From Flavobacterium aquidurense (GTDB taxonomy: Bacteria > Bacteroidota > Bacteroidia > Flavobacteriales > Flavobacteriaceae): 64,000 nt of DNA. Of the stretch, positions 28,248 through 37,436 are shown in pieces; positions within the stretch are counted from its first letter, which is position 1; each line of letters opens with the position of its first letter. The translations under genes were made by a program, and so were the position numbers. Under the pieces are notes generated by a model, which had not been told where the DNA came from, ran no database searches, and was given only the letters and a program-made list of their open reading frames with translations. The DNA is taken from NCBI GenBank assembly GCA_900107365.1, contig FNPS01000009.1, forward strand, positions 186,001-250,000. Direction: 5' to 3'.

Positions 28248-28649
28248 CTATTGCAAACCTATTATTTGCACTACCAATTTATTTTCTGTTAACTCTTTTA
28301 ATTTATATTTCTCAGTTAAGTTTTGTCCCCAAAGAGGATGTTTTAATTCAATTATAGAATCAGAACTTATTGTCCAAGTTCCCTCAACTATTTCATAATT
28401 AATCTTTTCGTTAGCATCCATAGTTCCACAGGTACCTGTGCTTTGTTTAACCTTTAATTTTCCATCAGTAAAAAATTGAATACCTGCGCTTTTCTTTTTA
28501 AAACTTGAACTTTGGCTATATGTTGCGATTTTAGTTTTTTCATCAAAATACTCAGGTTTCCAAATTCCAATTAATGTTGCTTCACGTTTTTTAAAAGAGC
28601 TAAAAACAAAAATCATCACTATAATCAGAAAATAACGATTTGCATTCAT
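28248..28649 (-). CDS. Cassette 32: small exported lipocalin-like protein
   Basis: A 133-aa protein with a hydrophobic N-terminus (residues 6-18), then a domain starting LIGIWKPEYFD, with repeated beta-strand patterns and a final KLVVQII. The G-x-W start and strand succession resemble small lipocalin-like domains of Bacteroidota. No lipobox cysteine is present. Function unknown. Confidence 0.5.
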   Translation of the reverse strand: MNANRYFLIIVMIFVFSSFKKREATLIGIWKPEYFDEKTKIATYSQSSSFKKKSAGIQFFTDGKLKVKQSTGTCGTMDANEKINYEIVEGTWTISSDSIIELKHPLWGQNLTEKYKLKELTENKLVVQIIGLQ

Positions 28650-28674
28650 AAGATTTCATTTTTGCGATTTCACA

Positions 28675-28828
28675 TAACGTTATGGCACTACAGCGGGTTT
28701 GGGACTAAATTAAGCCCTATTTTCGGATTTGCCACCCGAGCCGAAGCGAACAGACAAAGTAAATCATCCCAAATACAAAACCATCTTTCCATTAAGCCTA
28801 TTGCCCAAATCCGTTGTAGTAGCTGTTA
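28675..28828 (-). repeat. attC-like site 31 (type A with 27-bp insertion)
   Basis: Normal type A arms but 154 bp long, because about 27 bp (28735-28761, CCCGAGCCGAAGCGAACAGA...) interrupts the conserved central motif GCCA/AATCATCCC. Confidence 0.8.
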
Positions 28829-29365
28829 GTGGCTGGCTGTTATTTGCCTTTCTATATCTTTTTTGATTGATTTGTCTGAAAATAAAACAGGCATTCTAAT
28901 TTTAGGATTGTCCGACATCACATTTACGAATAACTTTTTATCAGCGTAAATTATTATTACTTGTTTTCCCCAATCTGCAAGACCCATACCAGTAGTTGCC
29001 TGCAAATAATTTGCATTATTTCGATAAATTTTCCACCCCCAAGATTCCACAATATGAACTATTTCTTTTCTTGCTTCAATCTTATTCAGATTAGTTTCAA
29101 TAATTAAAAGTCTTTTTTCTCTAATTTTCTTGTAGAGACTAAATAAAGTAAAAACCATTGCAAAAGGTAAAATCCAATATGCAACAAAACTATCATTTGG
29201 ACTGTTCAAATCTGCTTCCCGAAAGATTAAGATTAAGCAAACTATGAAAAAACACGACATTACAATAACTAAAAATGAATCTATTAAATCAAACCATTTT
29301 GATTTGAAAACAATAGATTTTTTTCTTATTGTATCTTGATAATTTACTTCGTTGATATATGCCAT
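28826..29365 (-). CDS. Cassette 31: membrane protein with two transmembrane segments
   Basis: A 179-aa protein from the ATG at 29365 (a GTG at 29383 lies inside the repeat core and is less likely). Two hydrophobic helices, SFLVIVMSCFFIVCLILIF and VAYWILPFAMVFTLFSLY, are followed by a soluble domain of about 110 residues. The TAA stop is supplied by the TAAC core box of its own attC-like site. Unknown family. Confidence 0.55.
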   Translation of the reverse strand: MAYINEVNYQDTIRKKSIVFKSKWFDLIDSFLVIVMSCFFIVCLILIFREADLNSPNDSFVAYWILPFAMVFTLFSLYKKIREKRLLIIETNLNKIEARKEIVHIVESWGWKIYRNNANYLQATTGMGLADWGKQVIIIYADKKLFVNVMSDNPKIRMPVLFSDKSIKKDIERQITASH

Positions 29366-29383
29366 ATTTTCTGTGCTTGCCAC

Positions 29384-29510
29384 TAACGTTCCGTCGCTTC
29401 TCGTCAGTTGCGAACTTCGGAAATTTTTATTTTCTGTTAAAGATAAAAATTCTTGCGAAACGCAAACTTGAACTTACCACAAAATTCGCAATTGCGAGAA
29501 ACGGCTGTTA
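29384..29510 (-). repeat. attC-like site 30 (type D)
   Basis: Different arm sequence from type A: CGCTTCTCGTCAGTTGCGAA pairs with TTCGCAATTGCGAGAAACG; outer boxes TAAC and GTTA are conserved. The centre is unrelated to type A. Confidence 0.75.
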
Positions 29511-29521
29511 CCTGTAGTTTT

Positions 29522-30526
29522 TTATTCTGTATATCCTTTCGATTTAAGTCGAATTTTTATTTGCTCATTTAGTTTGTTTTTTGAAGTATAAAATCTAATT
29601 GCTTTAAGATTAGTAGGTAAATCTTGCTCAATGAAAGTTTCGAAATTAATATTTGTTTGATAAATACCTATTCGTTCGAGAGAGGATAAATTGTCAACAC
29701 CTTTCAGGGAACTTAATGACTTACAGTTTGATATAGATAGTATTTTCAGCATAGGCATTTCAGTATTAAACTCAACCTTTTCTAACTTAATATTATCTTC
29801 CAATAGCAGAAACTTTAATTTTTTGAATTTTCCAATATTGCTAATATCATTAAAACCTCTTACCCAAACAACTTCAAGATGCTCAATTTGGTTGTCGTTG
29901 ATTTCATCGATATTTTCACGACCTCCGAGTATAAATTTTAAAGTTTTCAGATTTTTTAGGTTATTTATAAATTCAACAGAAGTTTTTTTTATTGAATTTA
30001 AGGACAAATATTCTAAGTCTATAAGATTTCCTAGTGCCTGAATATTTTTTGTATGGCCTCCAATTATCAAATATTTTAAATTTTTGTAATCTTTCAAATA
30101 ATCCAGATTTAGCGCTTGAGTCTTTGTCTCCGTTAGAATCAGTTCCGTTAGCTCTTTAAGATTCTCATAATTTAGTATCTCTGTCTCTTTTAACTCGTAG
30201 ACACCTAACGAAAGTTTTTGTAATCTGTGAAGCGAATTTAAAGCAATAATATTATCAGCTTCTAATAAGCAATCTAAATAAAGACATATTACTTCTGGAA
30301 TTTTCAGGATTGTCTTAAAATCAAAAGTGCTCGAATAATGACCATAGAAACGAATGCCAAAATTCACATCATATTTTGCACATAGTTTATTTAGTATATA
30401 AAGGTTTTCGTCTGAATAAACATTCTCTGAAAATTGTACTATAACATGTTTTCCCTCGTTTAACTCCTTATCAATATAATCAAAATCAATAGTTTTAGGA
30501 TTGTCAATTCTGTTTTGCTGTAACAT
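29522..30526 (-). CDS. Cassette 30: cytoplasmic leucine-rich repeat protein
   Basis: A 334-aa protein without signal peptide. From about residue 85 onwards it has successive leucine-rich repeats of the pattern LxxLxxLxLxxxxLxxx(N/L) (for example NLKYLIIGGHTKNIQALGNL, LEYLSLNSIKKTSVEFI). LRR domains bind proteins; the partner is unknown. It is one of two LRR cassettes in the array. Terminal inverted repeat GTTACCTGTA/TACAGGTAAC. Confidence 0.75.
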   Translation of the reverse strand: MLQQNRIDNPKTIDFDYIDKELNEGKHVIVQFSENVYSDENLYILNKLCAKYDVNFGIRFYGHYSSTFDFKTILKIPEVICLYLDCLLEADNIIALNSLHRLQKLSLGVYELKETEILNYENLKELTELILTETKTQALNLDYLKDYKNLKYLIIGGHTKNIQALGNLIDLEYLSLNSIKKTSVEFINNLKNLKTLKFILGGRENIDEINDNQIEHLEVVWVRGFNDISNIGKFKKLKFLLLEDNIKLEKVEFNTEMPMLKILSISNCKSLSSLKGVDNLSSLERIGIYQTNINFETFIEQDLPTNLKAIRFYTSKNKLNEQIKIRLKSKGYTE

Positions 30527-30578
30527 TTAAATTTTTTTATTCATTCAAGGTTTATAAGGTCGTATATAAAATTACAGG

Positions 30579-30704
30579 TAACGTTCTGGCACTACAGCGG
30601 GTTTGGGACTAAATTAAGCCCATTCTTCGGATTTGCAAAATCATCCCAAATACAAAACCAACTTTCCATTAGCCAATTGCCCAAATCCGTTGTAGTAGCT
30701 GTTA
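30579..30704 (-). repeat. attC-like site 29 (type A)
   Basis: TAAC 30579-30582, GTTA 30701-30704; type A arms and centre. Confidence 0.8.
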
Positions 30705-30770
30705 TGCACAGGTATTTGTCTATTTATTAAAATATTTAAAGTCAAATTGCCTAGGTAAAGATCAAGTTAA

Positions 30771-31157
30771 TTAGTGTGAGTTCAAAATTTCTTCGATATC
30801 TTGTTTTGTAAGCGGTTTGTGATAAAACTTCTTAATCACAGGATACGATTGAGCTGTTATCTTATCGCTTTCATCGATAGAGGAAGTGACAATGTAAAGT
30901 TGAAATTTATTAAAAGAATCAAGATTTATTTTTTGCAGGCCGTCTAAAACCCCCCATCCATTTAATACGGGCATATTTATGTCCAATAGGACAACAATAA
31001 TATCGGTTGAGTTTTGTAGTGTTTCTAATGCGGTCAAACCCACCTCTCCGTTAACACATTGATGACAATTAACGGAACTATCCAAATTATGAATCATATT
31101 TTGGATAATTAACCTGATAATTGGATCATCATCTACTATAAGTACTGTTTTGTTCAT
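30771..31157 (-). CDS. Cassette 29, second gene: stand-alone CheY-like response regulator
   Basis: A 128-aa receiver domain: acidic pocket D9-D10-D11, phospho-acceptor D59 in VVLLDINMP, switch T91 and K114 in HKP. No output domain. It starts 4 bp after the PAS protein stop, so the two form an operon inside one cassette. It probably receives phosphate from, or signals with, that sensor protein. Confidence 0.8.
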   Translation of the reverse strand: MNKTVLIVDDDPIIRLIIQNMIHNLDSSVNCHQCVNGEVGLTALETLQNSTDIIVVLLDINMPVLNGWGVLDGLQKINLDSFNKFQLYIVTSSIDESDKITAQSYPVIKKFYHKPLTKQDIEEILNSH

Positions 31158-31161
31158 TTCT

Positions 31162-32868
31162 TTATGTTAAGTGTTGTGCCTTATCAACCATGTCTTTTAT
31201 AATTTCATCCAATTCATTTGCGGAATCTCTCAAATGTTTTAACCACATTAAAGTATCATCAAGACTTTTATTATTATCCTCAATAACATTCATAATCCCC
31301 AACATTCTTGCAAGAGGAGCCCGTACTATATGTGACTGAGTCCAGGCAATATTTTTGAGTTTTTCATTCTGTATTTCAATTTGTTTCGCATATCTATCTC
31401 TGCTTATTTCAAAATTCTTTCGCTCCGTGATATCATTCATGGCTCCTACCATACGGATAGGATTTCCTCTTCCATCTCTGATTACAACACCCCTGTCAAT
31501 CACATCGGCAAAAGTACTGTCATTTTTTTGATAACGATACTCGCCAATCCAGTTAGATTGGTCAGATTTTTCGAGTGCTCCATAAATACTTTGCAATACC
31601 CATTCCCGATCCTCAGGATGGATGTGATTGGACCAGGATTCTAAAGTTGGGGTGGTTTTTTCAATTTGATATCCAAACAGATTTTTGAAACCAGCTCCCC
31701 AATAGAGGGTGTTTTCTGTGATATTCCAATCCCATATCGCATCATGGGTCGCTTCGGTAACTTTTTCAAAGCGTTCATTGGATTGAAACAGTTTTATATC
31801 CGACTCTTTTCTTAGTGTAATGTCTTTAAAATAAACAGACAGTCCGTTGGTTGATGGATATACCGCCACTTCGAGCCACATATTCAATGTCGGGTAAAAC
31901 TCTTCAAAGGTCAAATTTTGCTGAGTTTCCATGGCTTTGTGATATTGGCGGAAAAAGCCAGTTTCAATGACATCAGGATATTCATCCCAAAGGTTTTTGC
32001 CAATGATGGCATCCCTTTTCTTACCTAAAACCTTTTCGGATTCTTTGTTCCAATAAGTTACTACCCAATCTTTGTTTACATTGAAAAAAGCATCTCCGAT
32101 ACTTTCCAGTATGTTGATTTTCTCCTGATAGGCTCTATCAAGTTTTTCTGCCTCCTGCTTACTTTTATCTATATTCCTGAAGTATGCAGATACACCACCC
32201 TGTGATGGATAGGCATTTATTTCATACCATTTTTCATCTCCCGGGTAATAGTATTCAAAGGATTCCTTCTTTTTTGAACGGGCGACTCTTTTATAAATTT
32301 TGTGAATGGTGGTATCTACACTGGCTGGAAATAATTCCCAAATATTCTTGCCCAAAACATCTTCAGCTTTCTTTAAGAGTAAGTTCTCAGCTTCCTTGTT
32401 GAAATAAGTAAACTTCCAGTTTTTGTCCACAGCATAAAAAGCGTCAGATATACTTCCCAAAATCTCACGAATTTGAAGCTCCAGCAACTTGTAAGCGTGA
32501 ATATCCTGAAAACTGCCATATATCCGTTGGCATTTCCCTTGAATCATTTCTACATTTCCAATAACCCGAACCCAACGCTCGTTCTTTTTCTTAGTGATTA
32601 TAACAGCTTCAAAGTCAAATACAGCACCAGTTTCAATGCTATTTTGTAAAGTGTCATTTACCATTGATCGAAAATCTTCCCTATAAAATCTTAGACCTGT
32701 TTCTAAATCAGGCGTGAAAGTTTTCGGGTTTGTTTCGTGAAGTTCGTGGACAATGTTGGACCAGTATACTTTGTTACCCGCAACATCAAATTCCCAATTT
32801 CCAATTCTAGCGAGTTTTGAAGCCTGCTGGTAAAAGAAAATATTTGAGTCTTGTTTATTCGCTTTCAT
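31162..32868 (-). CDS. Cassette 29, first gene: multi-PAS sensor protein with a HisKA-like end but no ATPase domain
   Basis: A 568-aa soluble protein with about four PAS/PAC modules (residues about 10-125, 130-245, 250-365, 370-495; clear W-x-V-x-x-N strands and ITERK linker). It ends with a HisKA-like dimerisation helix NIAWTQSHIVRAPLARMLG (candidate H513). It then stops 55 residues later, without N, G1 or G2 boxes of HATPase_c. Either it has lost the catalytic domain or it works with a kinase in trans. Operon with the receiver gene. Confidence 0.75.
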   Translation of the reverse strand: MKANKQDSNIFFYQQASKLARIGNWEFDVAGNKVYWSNIVHELHETNPKTFTPDLETGLRFYREDFRSMVNDTLQNSIETGAVFDFEAVIITKKKNERWVRVIGNVEMIQGKCQRIYGSFQDIHAYKLLELQIREILGSISDAFYAVDKNWKFTYFNKEAENLLLKKAEDVLGKNIWELFPASVDTTIHKIYKRVARSKKKESFEYYYPGDEKWYEINAYPSQGGVSAYFRNIDKSKQEAEKLDRAYQEKINILESIGDAFFNVNKDWVVTYWNKESEKVLGKKRDAIIGKNLWDEYPDVIETGFFRQYHKAMETQQNLTFEEFYPTLNMWLEVAVYPSTNGLSVYFKDITLRKESDIKLFQSNERFEKVTEATHDAIWDWNITENTLYWGAGFKNLFGYQIEKTTPTLESWSNHIHPEDREWVLQSIYGALEKSDQSNWIGEYRYQKNDSTFADVIDRGVVIRDGRGNPIRMVGAMNDITERKNFEISRDRYAKQIEIQNEKLKNIAWTQSHIVRAPLARMLGIMNVIEDNNKSLDDTLMWLKHLRDSANELDEIIKDMVDKAQHLT

Positions 32869-32904
32869 TTTTCAATTATTTATCGTCTGGTCTATACTTG
32901 TGCA

Positions 32905-33031
32905 TAACGTCTTGGCACTACAGCGGGTTTGGGACTAAATTAAGACCATTCCTCGGATTTGCCAAATCATACCAAATACAAAACCAACTTTCCATTAAGC
33001 CAATTGCCCAAATCCGTTGTAGTAGTTGTTA
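32905..33031 (-). repeat. attC-like site 28 (type A)
   Basis: TAAC 32905-32908 with CTTGGCACTACAGCGG, end GTAGTAGTTGTTA; the second box is preceded by TAGTT rather than TAGCT. Confidence 0.8.
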
Positions 33032-33063
33032 TGCGTTCGGTTGTTTGAACTTGATTATTCTCT

Positions 33064-33528
33064 TTAAAGGTTTCTTTTTCGTTCAGCAATTCTACTTTCA
33101 AAGGTTGGATTAGTTTCAATTGATTTAATAAAATCAGTTTCAAAACTACCAATAGTTATAATTTCAAAATCAATAAAAAAGTAGTGTCTTAATCCGTTTT
33201 GCTTTAAAATCTGATTTAGAGACTTTTCAGGTAATCTTTCAATTTTAAGAGAGTCTGAAATAGGTTTGTCGAATTGGTAGATTCTCAATTGATCAGTATT
33301 TAACTCAAGTATATTTTTTAATTCACTTAAATCAGTTTGAATGTCAAACTCCATTTGTCTTACTGATAAGTTTTTGAATTCCGTTCCGCTTTTTGTTTTC
33401 AAATCTGTTTTCCACCATTCAATGACCTGATTTGGACTGAATCTATGAATAAATATTGAATTTAGATTTTTGTCAAATAGTTCCCAAACTTCTTGGTTAG
33501 AATTAATTTCAAAAGTTATTTCATTCAT
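33064..33528 (-). CDS. Cassette 28: hypothetical 154-aa protein
   Basis: Soluble protein (MNEITFEINSNQEVWELFDKNL...). It contains W-E-L-F and IEWWKTDLKTKSGTEF. No known family, signal peptide or membrane segment. Unit ends carry GTTATGCGT/ACGCATAAC. Confidence 0.45.
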   Translation of the reverse strand: MNEITFEINSNQEVWELFDKNLNSIFIHRFSPNQVIEWWKTDLKTKSGTEFKNLSVRQMEFDIQTDLSELKNILELNTDQLRIYQFDKPISDSLKIERLPEKSLNQILKQNGLRHYFFIDFEIITIGSFETDFIKSIETNPTFESRIAERKRNL

Positions 33529-33627
33529 TTTCTATTGGTTTCGACATTACAGTTTCTGTAATTTTTGCGTAAATATTTATTCTTTTGGAAACAATTTTTC
33601 TGCGTAAGTTCGGTTTCAACTGACGCA

Positions 33628-33753
33628 TAACGTTCTGGTACTACAGCGGGTTTGGGATTAAATTAAGCTCTATTTTCGGATTTGCCAAATATTCCAAATA
33701 AAAGACCATTTTTCCATTAAGCCAATTGCCCAAATCCGTTGTAGTGGCTGTTA
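33628..33753 (-). repeat. attC-like site 27 (type A)
   Basis: TAAC 33628-33631, GTTA 33750-33753; type A arms with centre variant aaatattcc. Confidence 0.8.
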
Positions 33754-33838
33754 TGCGTTCGGTTTTTTATTTAGTTACAAAGTAGTTCCCATTCTCCAAG
33801 TTTTGCTTTTTCAATGATGCTAGAATATTTAAATTATA

Positions 33839-34189
33839 TTAAATTCCAAAAAAATAATTGAAATAACTTTTATTCGGTTCTTTAATTATTTCTTTTCCAA
33901 TTTCAACATATTCTCCATTTGAGTTTTTTCTCATTACTATTATTTCGCTAATACTTTTTCGAACTACATCACCAACTTTTATCTCTAATCCTTCACAATC
34001 ACTATCATAAAAATATTTGTCATTTTCATAATATATTTTGCTCCCTCGTCCTTCTGTTATTTTTAGAATTTCTCCACTAAAAGTACTTCTGCTAAATTCT
34101 TTGCTTTTTTCGTAATACTCTGTTTTGGAGTTATAAACCATAAAACAGAAAATTGAAATTACTATTATTGCAGGAATTATTTTTCTCAT
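33839..34189 (-). CDS. Cassette 27: small membrane-anchored or exported protein
   Basis: A 116-aa protein with one N-terminal hydrophobic helix (IIPAIIVISIFCFMVY) and a short extracytoplasmic domain containing TFSGEILKITEGRGSKIYY, which looks like a small beta-barrel. Family unknown. It shares its core boxes GTTATGCGT with the neighbouring cassette 28. Confidence 0.5.
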   Translation of the reverse strand: MRKIIPAIIVISIFCFMVYNSKTEYYEKSKEFSRSTFSGEILKITEGRGSKIYYENDKYFYDSDCEGLEIKVGDVVRKSISEIIVMRKNSNGEYVEIGKEIIKEPNKSYFNYFFGI

Positions 34190-34237
34190 TACATTTTCAT
34201 TTTTTCTTTTAGGTTTCTGTCGCTCTAAACTGACGCA

Positions 34238-34364
34238 TAACGTTCTGGTACTACAACGGGTTTGGGACTAAATTAAGCCCTATTTTCAGATTTGCCAAAT
34301 CATCCCAAATACAAAACCATCTTTCATTTAAGCCAAATGCCCAAATCCGTTGTAGTGGCTGTTG
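34238..34364 (-). repeat. attC-like site 26 (type A); encodes the end of its own cassette ORF
   Basis: TAAC 34238-34241, GTTG 34361-34364. The upstream reading frame runs 36 bp into the repeat and stops at 34328. Confidence 0.8.
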
Positions 34365-34969
34365 GCGGTAGTGCTTATTGCTGTTATTTCGTCTTGTAGC
34401 TCTCGAATTTCGGAACTACTTTTTGCTCCTAGTATATTTTTTAGATCATCAAAATCAATTATTCCTTTCAAATAATATTCAATTAAGATGGGTTTAATAT
34501 TTTGAAAATCATCAGAATTTATTAATTCAAATAGAACTTGGATAGTTTGTTTTGACTTTAAAAAAATGATTGTCGAATTGTTAGTCCCATTTGATAAAGC
34601 TGGTCCCATATTCCCTTTAGATGTATGAATTAGTTTTCCGCTATAATCATCATTTGATATTATAAGCTTCTTAATTTCGTTTAGCGAATATAATTTTCCG
34701 TCTACATTTATCGATTCTTTTTCAAAAACTAAATATCCATCTAATTTACCTCTTAAAGGTTCGATTTGAGCTATACCTTTAAATTTGAAGATAAGTCCTA
34801 TTATCATTCCAGTAATTACAAGCCATTGAAAAAAAGACTCAGTCGGTTTGAATATTTGTTGTGAAATGTAACCTAAGCCCAAAATGGAAAATAATGCACA
34901 ATAATATATTTTATTGACGCTCCAATAAAATTCTTTGGTTTTTTTTAAAATTGAAAATTTATTCATCAT
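34328..34969 (-). CDS. Cassette 26: membrane protein whose C-terminus is encoded by the attC-like repeat
   Basis: A 213-aa protein with two hydrophobic helices near residues 20-37 and 45-62 (ALFSILGLGYISQQIF; FFQWLVITGMIIGLIF), then a soluble domain with DGYLVFEKESINVDGKLYSL. The last residues, ANSHYNGFGHLA, come from the first arm of the attC-like site, an unusual fusion of cargo and recombination site. Family unknown. Confidence 0.5.
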   Translation of the reverse strand: MMNKFSILKKTKEFYWSVNKIYYCALFSILGLGYISQQIFKPTESFFQWLVITGMIIGLIFKFKGIAQIEPLRGKLDGYLVFEKESINVDGKLYSLNEIKKLIISNDDYSGKLIHTSKGNMGPALSNGTNNSTIIFLKSKQTIQVLFELINSDDFQNIKPILIEYYLKGIIDFDDLKNILGAKSSSEIRELQDEITAISTTANSHYNGFGHLA

Positions 34970-34994
34970 TCTTGTTCTGCTTGTGCATTACCGC

Positions 34995-35120
34995 CAACGT
35001 CTTGGTACTACAGCGGGTTTGGGATTAAATTAAGCCCATTCTTCGGATTTGCCAAATCATTCAAGTACAAAACCAATTCCCCATTAAGCCTATTGCCCAA
35101 ATCCGTTGTAGTAGCTGTTA
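34995..35120 (-). repeat. attC-like site 25 (type A)
   Basis: CAAC 34995-34998, GTTA 35117-35120; type A arms, centre with tcattcaagtac. Confidence 0.8.
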
Positions 35121-35624
35121 TACCACGTTTTTCTTTATTTCTCTTTCGTATTCTGTGTCAAAACCAAGATAGCTAATATCACTTAGTTTTATAATTTCGT
35201 TTTCGCTCCAATTCGAATCTTTGTCAATTAAATGTAATTCAACTGAATCATTTGTAGCCCATAATATTTTACCAACAAGAAATGAATCTTCATCATCATA
35301 GGCAAAAATTGAAACTATTTCTGAAACTAAGCTTTTCAATGATTTCTCTAAATCTGTAAAGTCATTCAAATTAATGTTAGCTACCAAACTTTCCGAATTG
35401 TCATTCTTCAATTCTGCATAATCTTTTTCTTCCCAAGTTCTATATTTTTCAACGTCACTATTTTTCACAATAGTATATCCGTCAAACTTTCCGTTTTCTT
35501 CATCAAAATTTAGAAGCATAACTATTTCAGAGTTTGCTACAAGGCACTTTCCTGTGTAAACATCGTCTACATTTGGAGCAAGGTCAATATCGATTATTAA
35601 TCTTTGTTCTGCTATTTCTTCCAT
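35118..35624 (-). CDS. Cassette 25: acidic hypothetical protein with two Sm-like segments
   Basis: A 168-aa acidic soluble protein. Two similar halves each show an YTGKCLVANSEIVMLLNFDEENGKFDGY-like barrel pattern (residues 22-50 and 115-145), a duplication reminiscent of small SH3/Sm-fold domains. Its TAA stop lies in the TAAC core box of the attC-like site. Family unknown. Confidence 0.5.
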   Translation of the reverse strand: MEEIAEQRLIIDIDLAPNVDDVYTGKCLVANSEIVMLLNFDEENGKFDGYTIVKNSDVEKYRTWEEKDYAELKNDNSESLVANINLNDFTDLEKSLKSLVSEIVSIFAYDDEDSFLVGKILWATNDSVELHLIDKDSNWSENEIIKLSDISYLGFDTEYEREIKKNVV

Positions 35625-35651
35625 TTGCAGTTACGTGTTTAAAATGTGGTA

Positions 35652-35777
35652 TAACGTTCTCGCGCTACAAGCAGTTTGGGGTTAAATCAGCGTTGTCTTT
35701 CGGATTTGCAAAATCTTCCAAATACAAACCAATTTTTCCATTAAGCCAAATGCCCAAATTGCTTGTAGCGTGTGTTA
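35652..35777 (-). repeat. attC-like site 24 (type B)
   Basis: Arms GCGCTACAAGCAGTTTGGG and CCCAAATTGCTTGTAGCG, jointly changed relative to type A; TAAC/GTTA boxes conserved. Confidence 0.8.
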
Positions 35778-35789
35778 GCGGATGCCTTT

Positions 35790-36332
35790 TTATGCTTTAC
35801 TATTTAATTTAAATTCTTTTGCGATTACATAATCATTTTCTATCAGGATTAAAATGTAGTTGTTTTTTTTCAGTACATTTTCAAAGCTTTTAGTCTTTAC
35901 GTTGTGTTTATCACAAACTTTAATTACGTTTTGCGTTATCAAAAATGGAGCTTTCAGCAATTTTCCACTTCCTTCTTTAATATTTTTCACAAAGTTTTCA
36001 AAACTAAAAAAACCTCTTTCTACAAAATAATCTTTCCAATTTCTCCAGCCTAAAGTTTCACTATCAATTGCTGATTTTATATCATCAATAAATAAATCTA
36101 CATTTTCAGGTTTTGAGTTTATAAATGTTTCTATAAAATTTTCATTATAGTCGATTAGTAAAGGATGATTTTCAAAATATTTTAATTTTCCTGTAGTTCC
36201 TTTATTTAGACTAAATTCTACTTTTTTGATAAAATCAAAACGCAACATTTGATTGTCAACCTTTAAAACAATAAATGTCGATTGATAATTTTCTATTTCT
36301 ACGTTTCTATTTGCTAAATTTTCTATTTCCAC
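35790..36332 (-). CDS. Cassette 24: hypothetical 180-aa protein
   Basis: Soluble, beta-rich N-terminal part (STFIVLKVDNQMLRFDFIKKVEF) and helical middle (WRNWKDYFVERGFFSFENF). No signal peptide. I do not recognise a family. Unit ends carry GTTAGCGGAT/ATCCGCTAAC. Confidence 0.45.
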   Translation of the reverse strand: MEIENLANRNVEIENYQSTFIVLKVDNQMLRFDFIKKVEFSLNKGTTGKLKYFENHPLLIDYNENFIETFINSKPENVDLFIDDIKSAIDSETLGWRNWKDYFVERGFFSFENFVKNIKEGSGKLLKAPFLITQNVIKVCDKHNVKTKSFENVLKKNNYILILIENDYVIAKEFKLNSKA

Positions 36333-36354
36333 GATTTTTTCTAAAGGTATCCGC

Positions 36355-36481
36355 TAACGTCTTGGCACTACAGCGGGTTTGGGACTAAATTAAGCTCTAT
36401 TTTCGGATTTGCCAAATCATCCCAAATACAAGACAAGCTTCCCATTAAGCCCAATACCCAAATCCGTTGTAGTGGCTGTTA
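36355..36481 (-). repeat. attC-like site 23 (type A)
   Basis: TAAC 36355-36358, GTTA 36478-36481, type A arms; centre with caagacaagc. Confidence 0.8.
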
Positions 36482-36489
36482 TAGCGCGT

Positions 36490-37284
36490 TTATTTCGATA
36501 TTTTGCTGACCACTTTCTGCTCAAAGATAGATTTTACATAAGCTCTTTCATTTTCTAATTCTTCATCATCAAGCATACGATTAGGATTCTTTGTATATGT
36601 CCAACCTGCTAGGGAAACTTCCACTGTTTGGTTTGACTTGTTGAAATCGCCAACCATAATGACTAAATTGCCTATTGAATCGTTGAGATTATTTATTTCT
36701 GTATGCTCATCGTAATACTTTGTATTATGATAATCTGATGAAGTAACGTCAAGTCCTAGATTTTTTAGTTCAGACATAAAATCTTCACGAGAGTAGTGTT
36801 TTATATGATAAACAGCAGTGTTGTCGTCAAAACCTGTATTTGATGTAGGTCTAACTGTAGCTATAAAAGCATATATACAAATAGTTAGCGGAATAAACGG
36901 AGTAATGCGAATTGTAAATAGTTTTTCCTTTAAAGCCTCGATGTGATAGGCTAAAGGTAAAATCAGCAATGCAAATATGTCTGAATAATCGACAGTTCGG
37001 TTAATATTCCAAAGACCAATATTATTCCATGTATTTATTAATATCTGACTGTATGATGATTTCCAAAGCACAAATGCAATAACAGTTAAAATGAAAATCT
37101 TTTTCTTATACTTAGGAAATAAGGTTGTCCAAAATAGTGGAAATATAAAAAGACCTGCGAAATCGGATAATTTCCCTGTTAACCAATTTCCGTAAACTTC
37201 TTTTAAAACAAAATCGTTAAGCAAAAGAGTAACGAGTCCAAATATGAACCAAATAGATGTGAATAGTTTAGTGTTTTCTCTCAT
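36490..37284 (-). CDS. Cassette 23: polytopic membrane protein
   Basis: A 264-aa protein with about five hydrophobic helices in the first 145 residues (LFTSIWFIFGLVTLLL, FAGLFIFPLFWTTLF, IFILTVIAFVLW, IFALLILPLAYHI, FIPLTICIYAFIATV), then a soluble domain of about 120 residues. Family not recognised. Terminal inverted repeat GTTATAGCGC. Confidence 0.5.
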   Translation of the reverse strand: MRENTKLFTSIWFIFGLVTLLLNDFVLKEVYGNWLTGKLSDFAGLFIFPLFWTTLFPKYKKKIFILTVIAFVLWKSSYSQILINTWNNIGLWNINRTVDYSDIFALLILPLAYHIEALKEKLFTIRITPFIPLTICIYAFIATVRPTSNTGFDDNTAVYHIKHYSREDFMSELKNLGLDVTSSDYHNTKYYDEHTEINNLNDSIGNLVIMVGDFNKSNQTVEVSLAGWTYTKNPNRMLDDEELENERAYVKSIFEQKVVSKISK

Positions 37285-37300
37285 GCTGATAAATGCGCTA

Positions 37301-37426
37301 TAACGTTCTCCCGCTACAAGCAGTTTGGGATTAAATCAGCGTTATCTTTCGGAATTGCCAAATCTTCCAAATACAAACCAATTTTTCCATTAAGCCAAAT
37401 CCCCAAATTGCTTGTAGCGTGTGTTA
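37301..37426 (-). repeat. attC-like site 22 (type B)
   Basis: TAAC 37301-37304, GTTA 37423-37426; arms CCGCTACAAGCAGTTTGGG / CCCAAATTGCTTGTAGCG. Confidence 0.8.
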
Positions 37427-37436
37427 GCTGCTGTAA

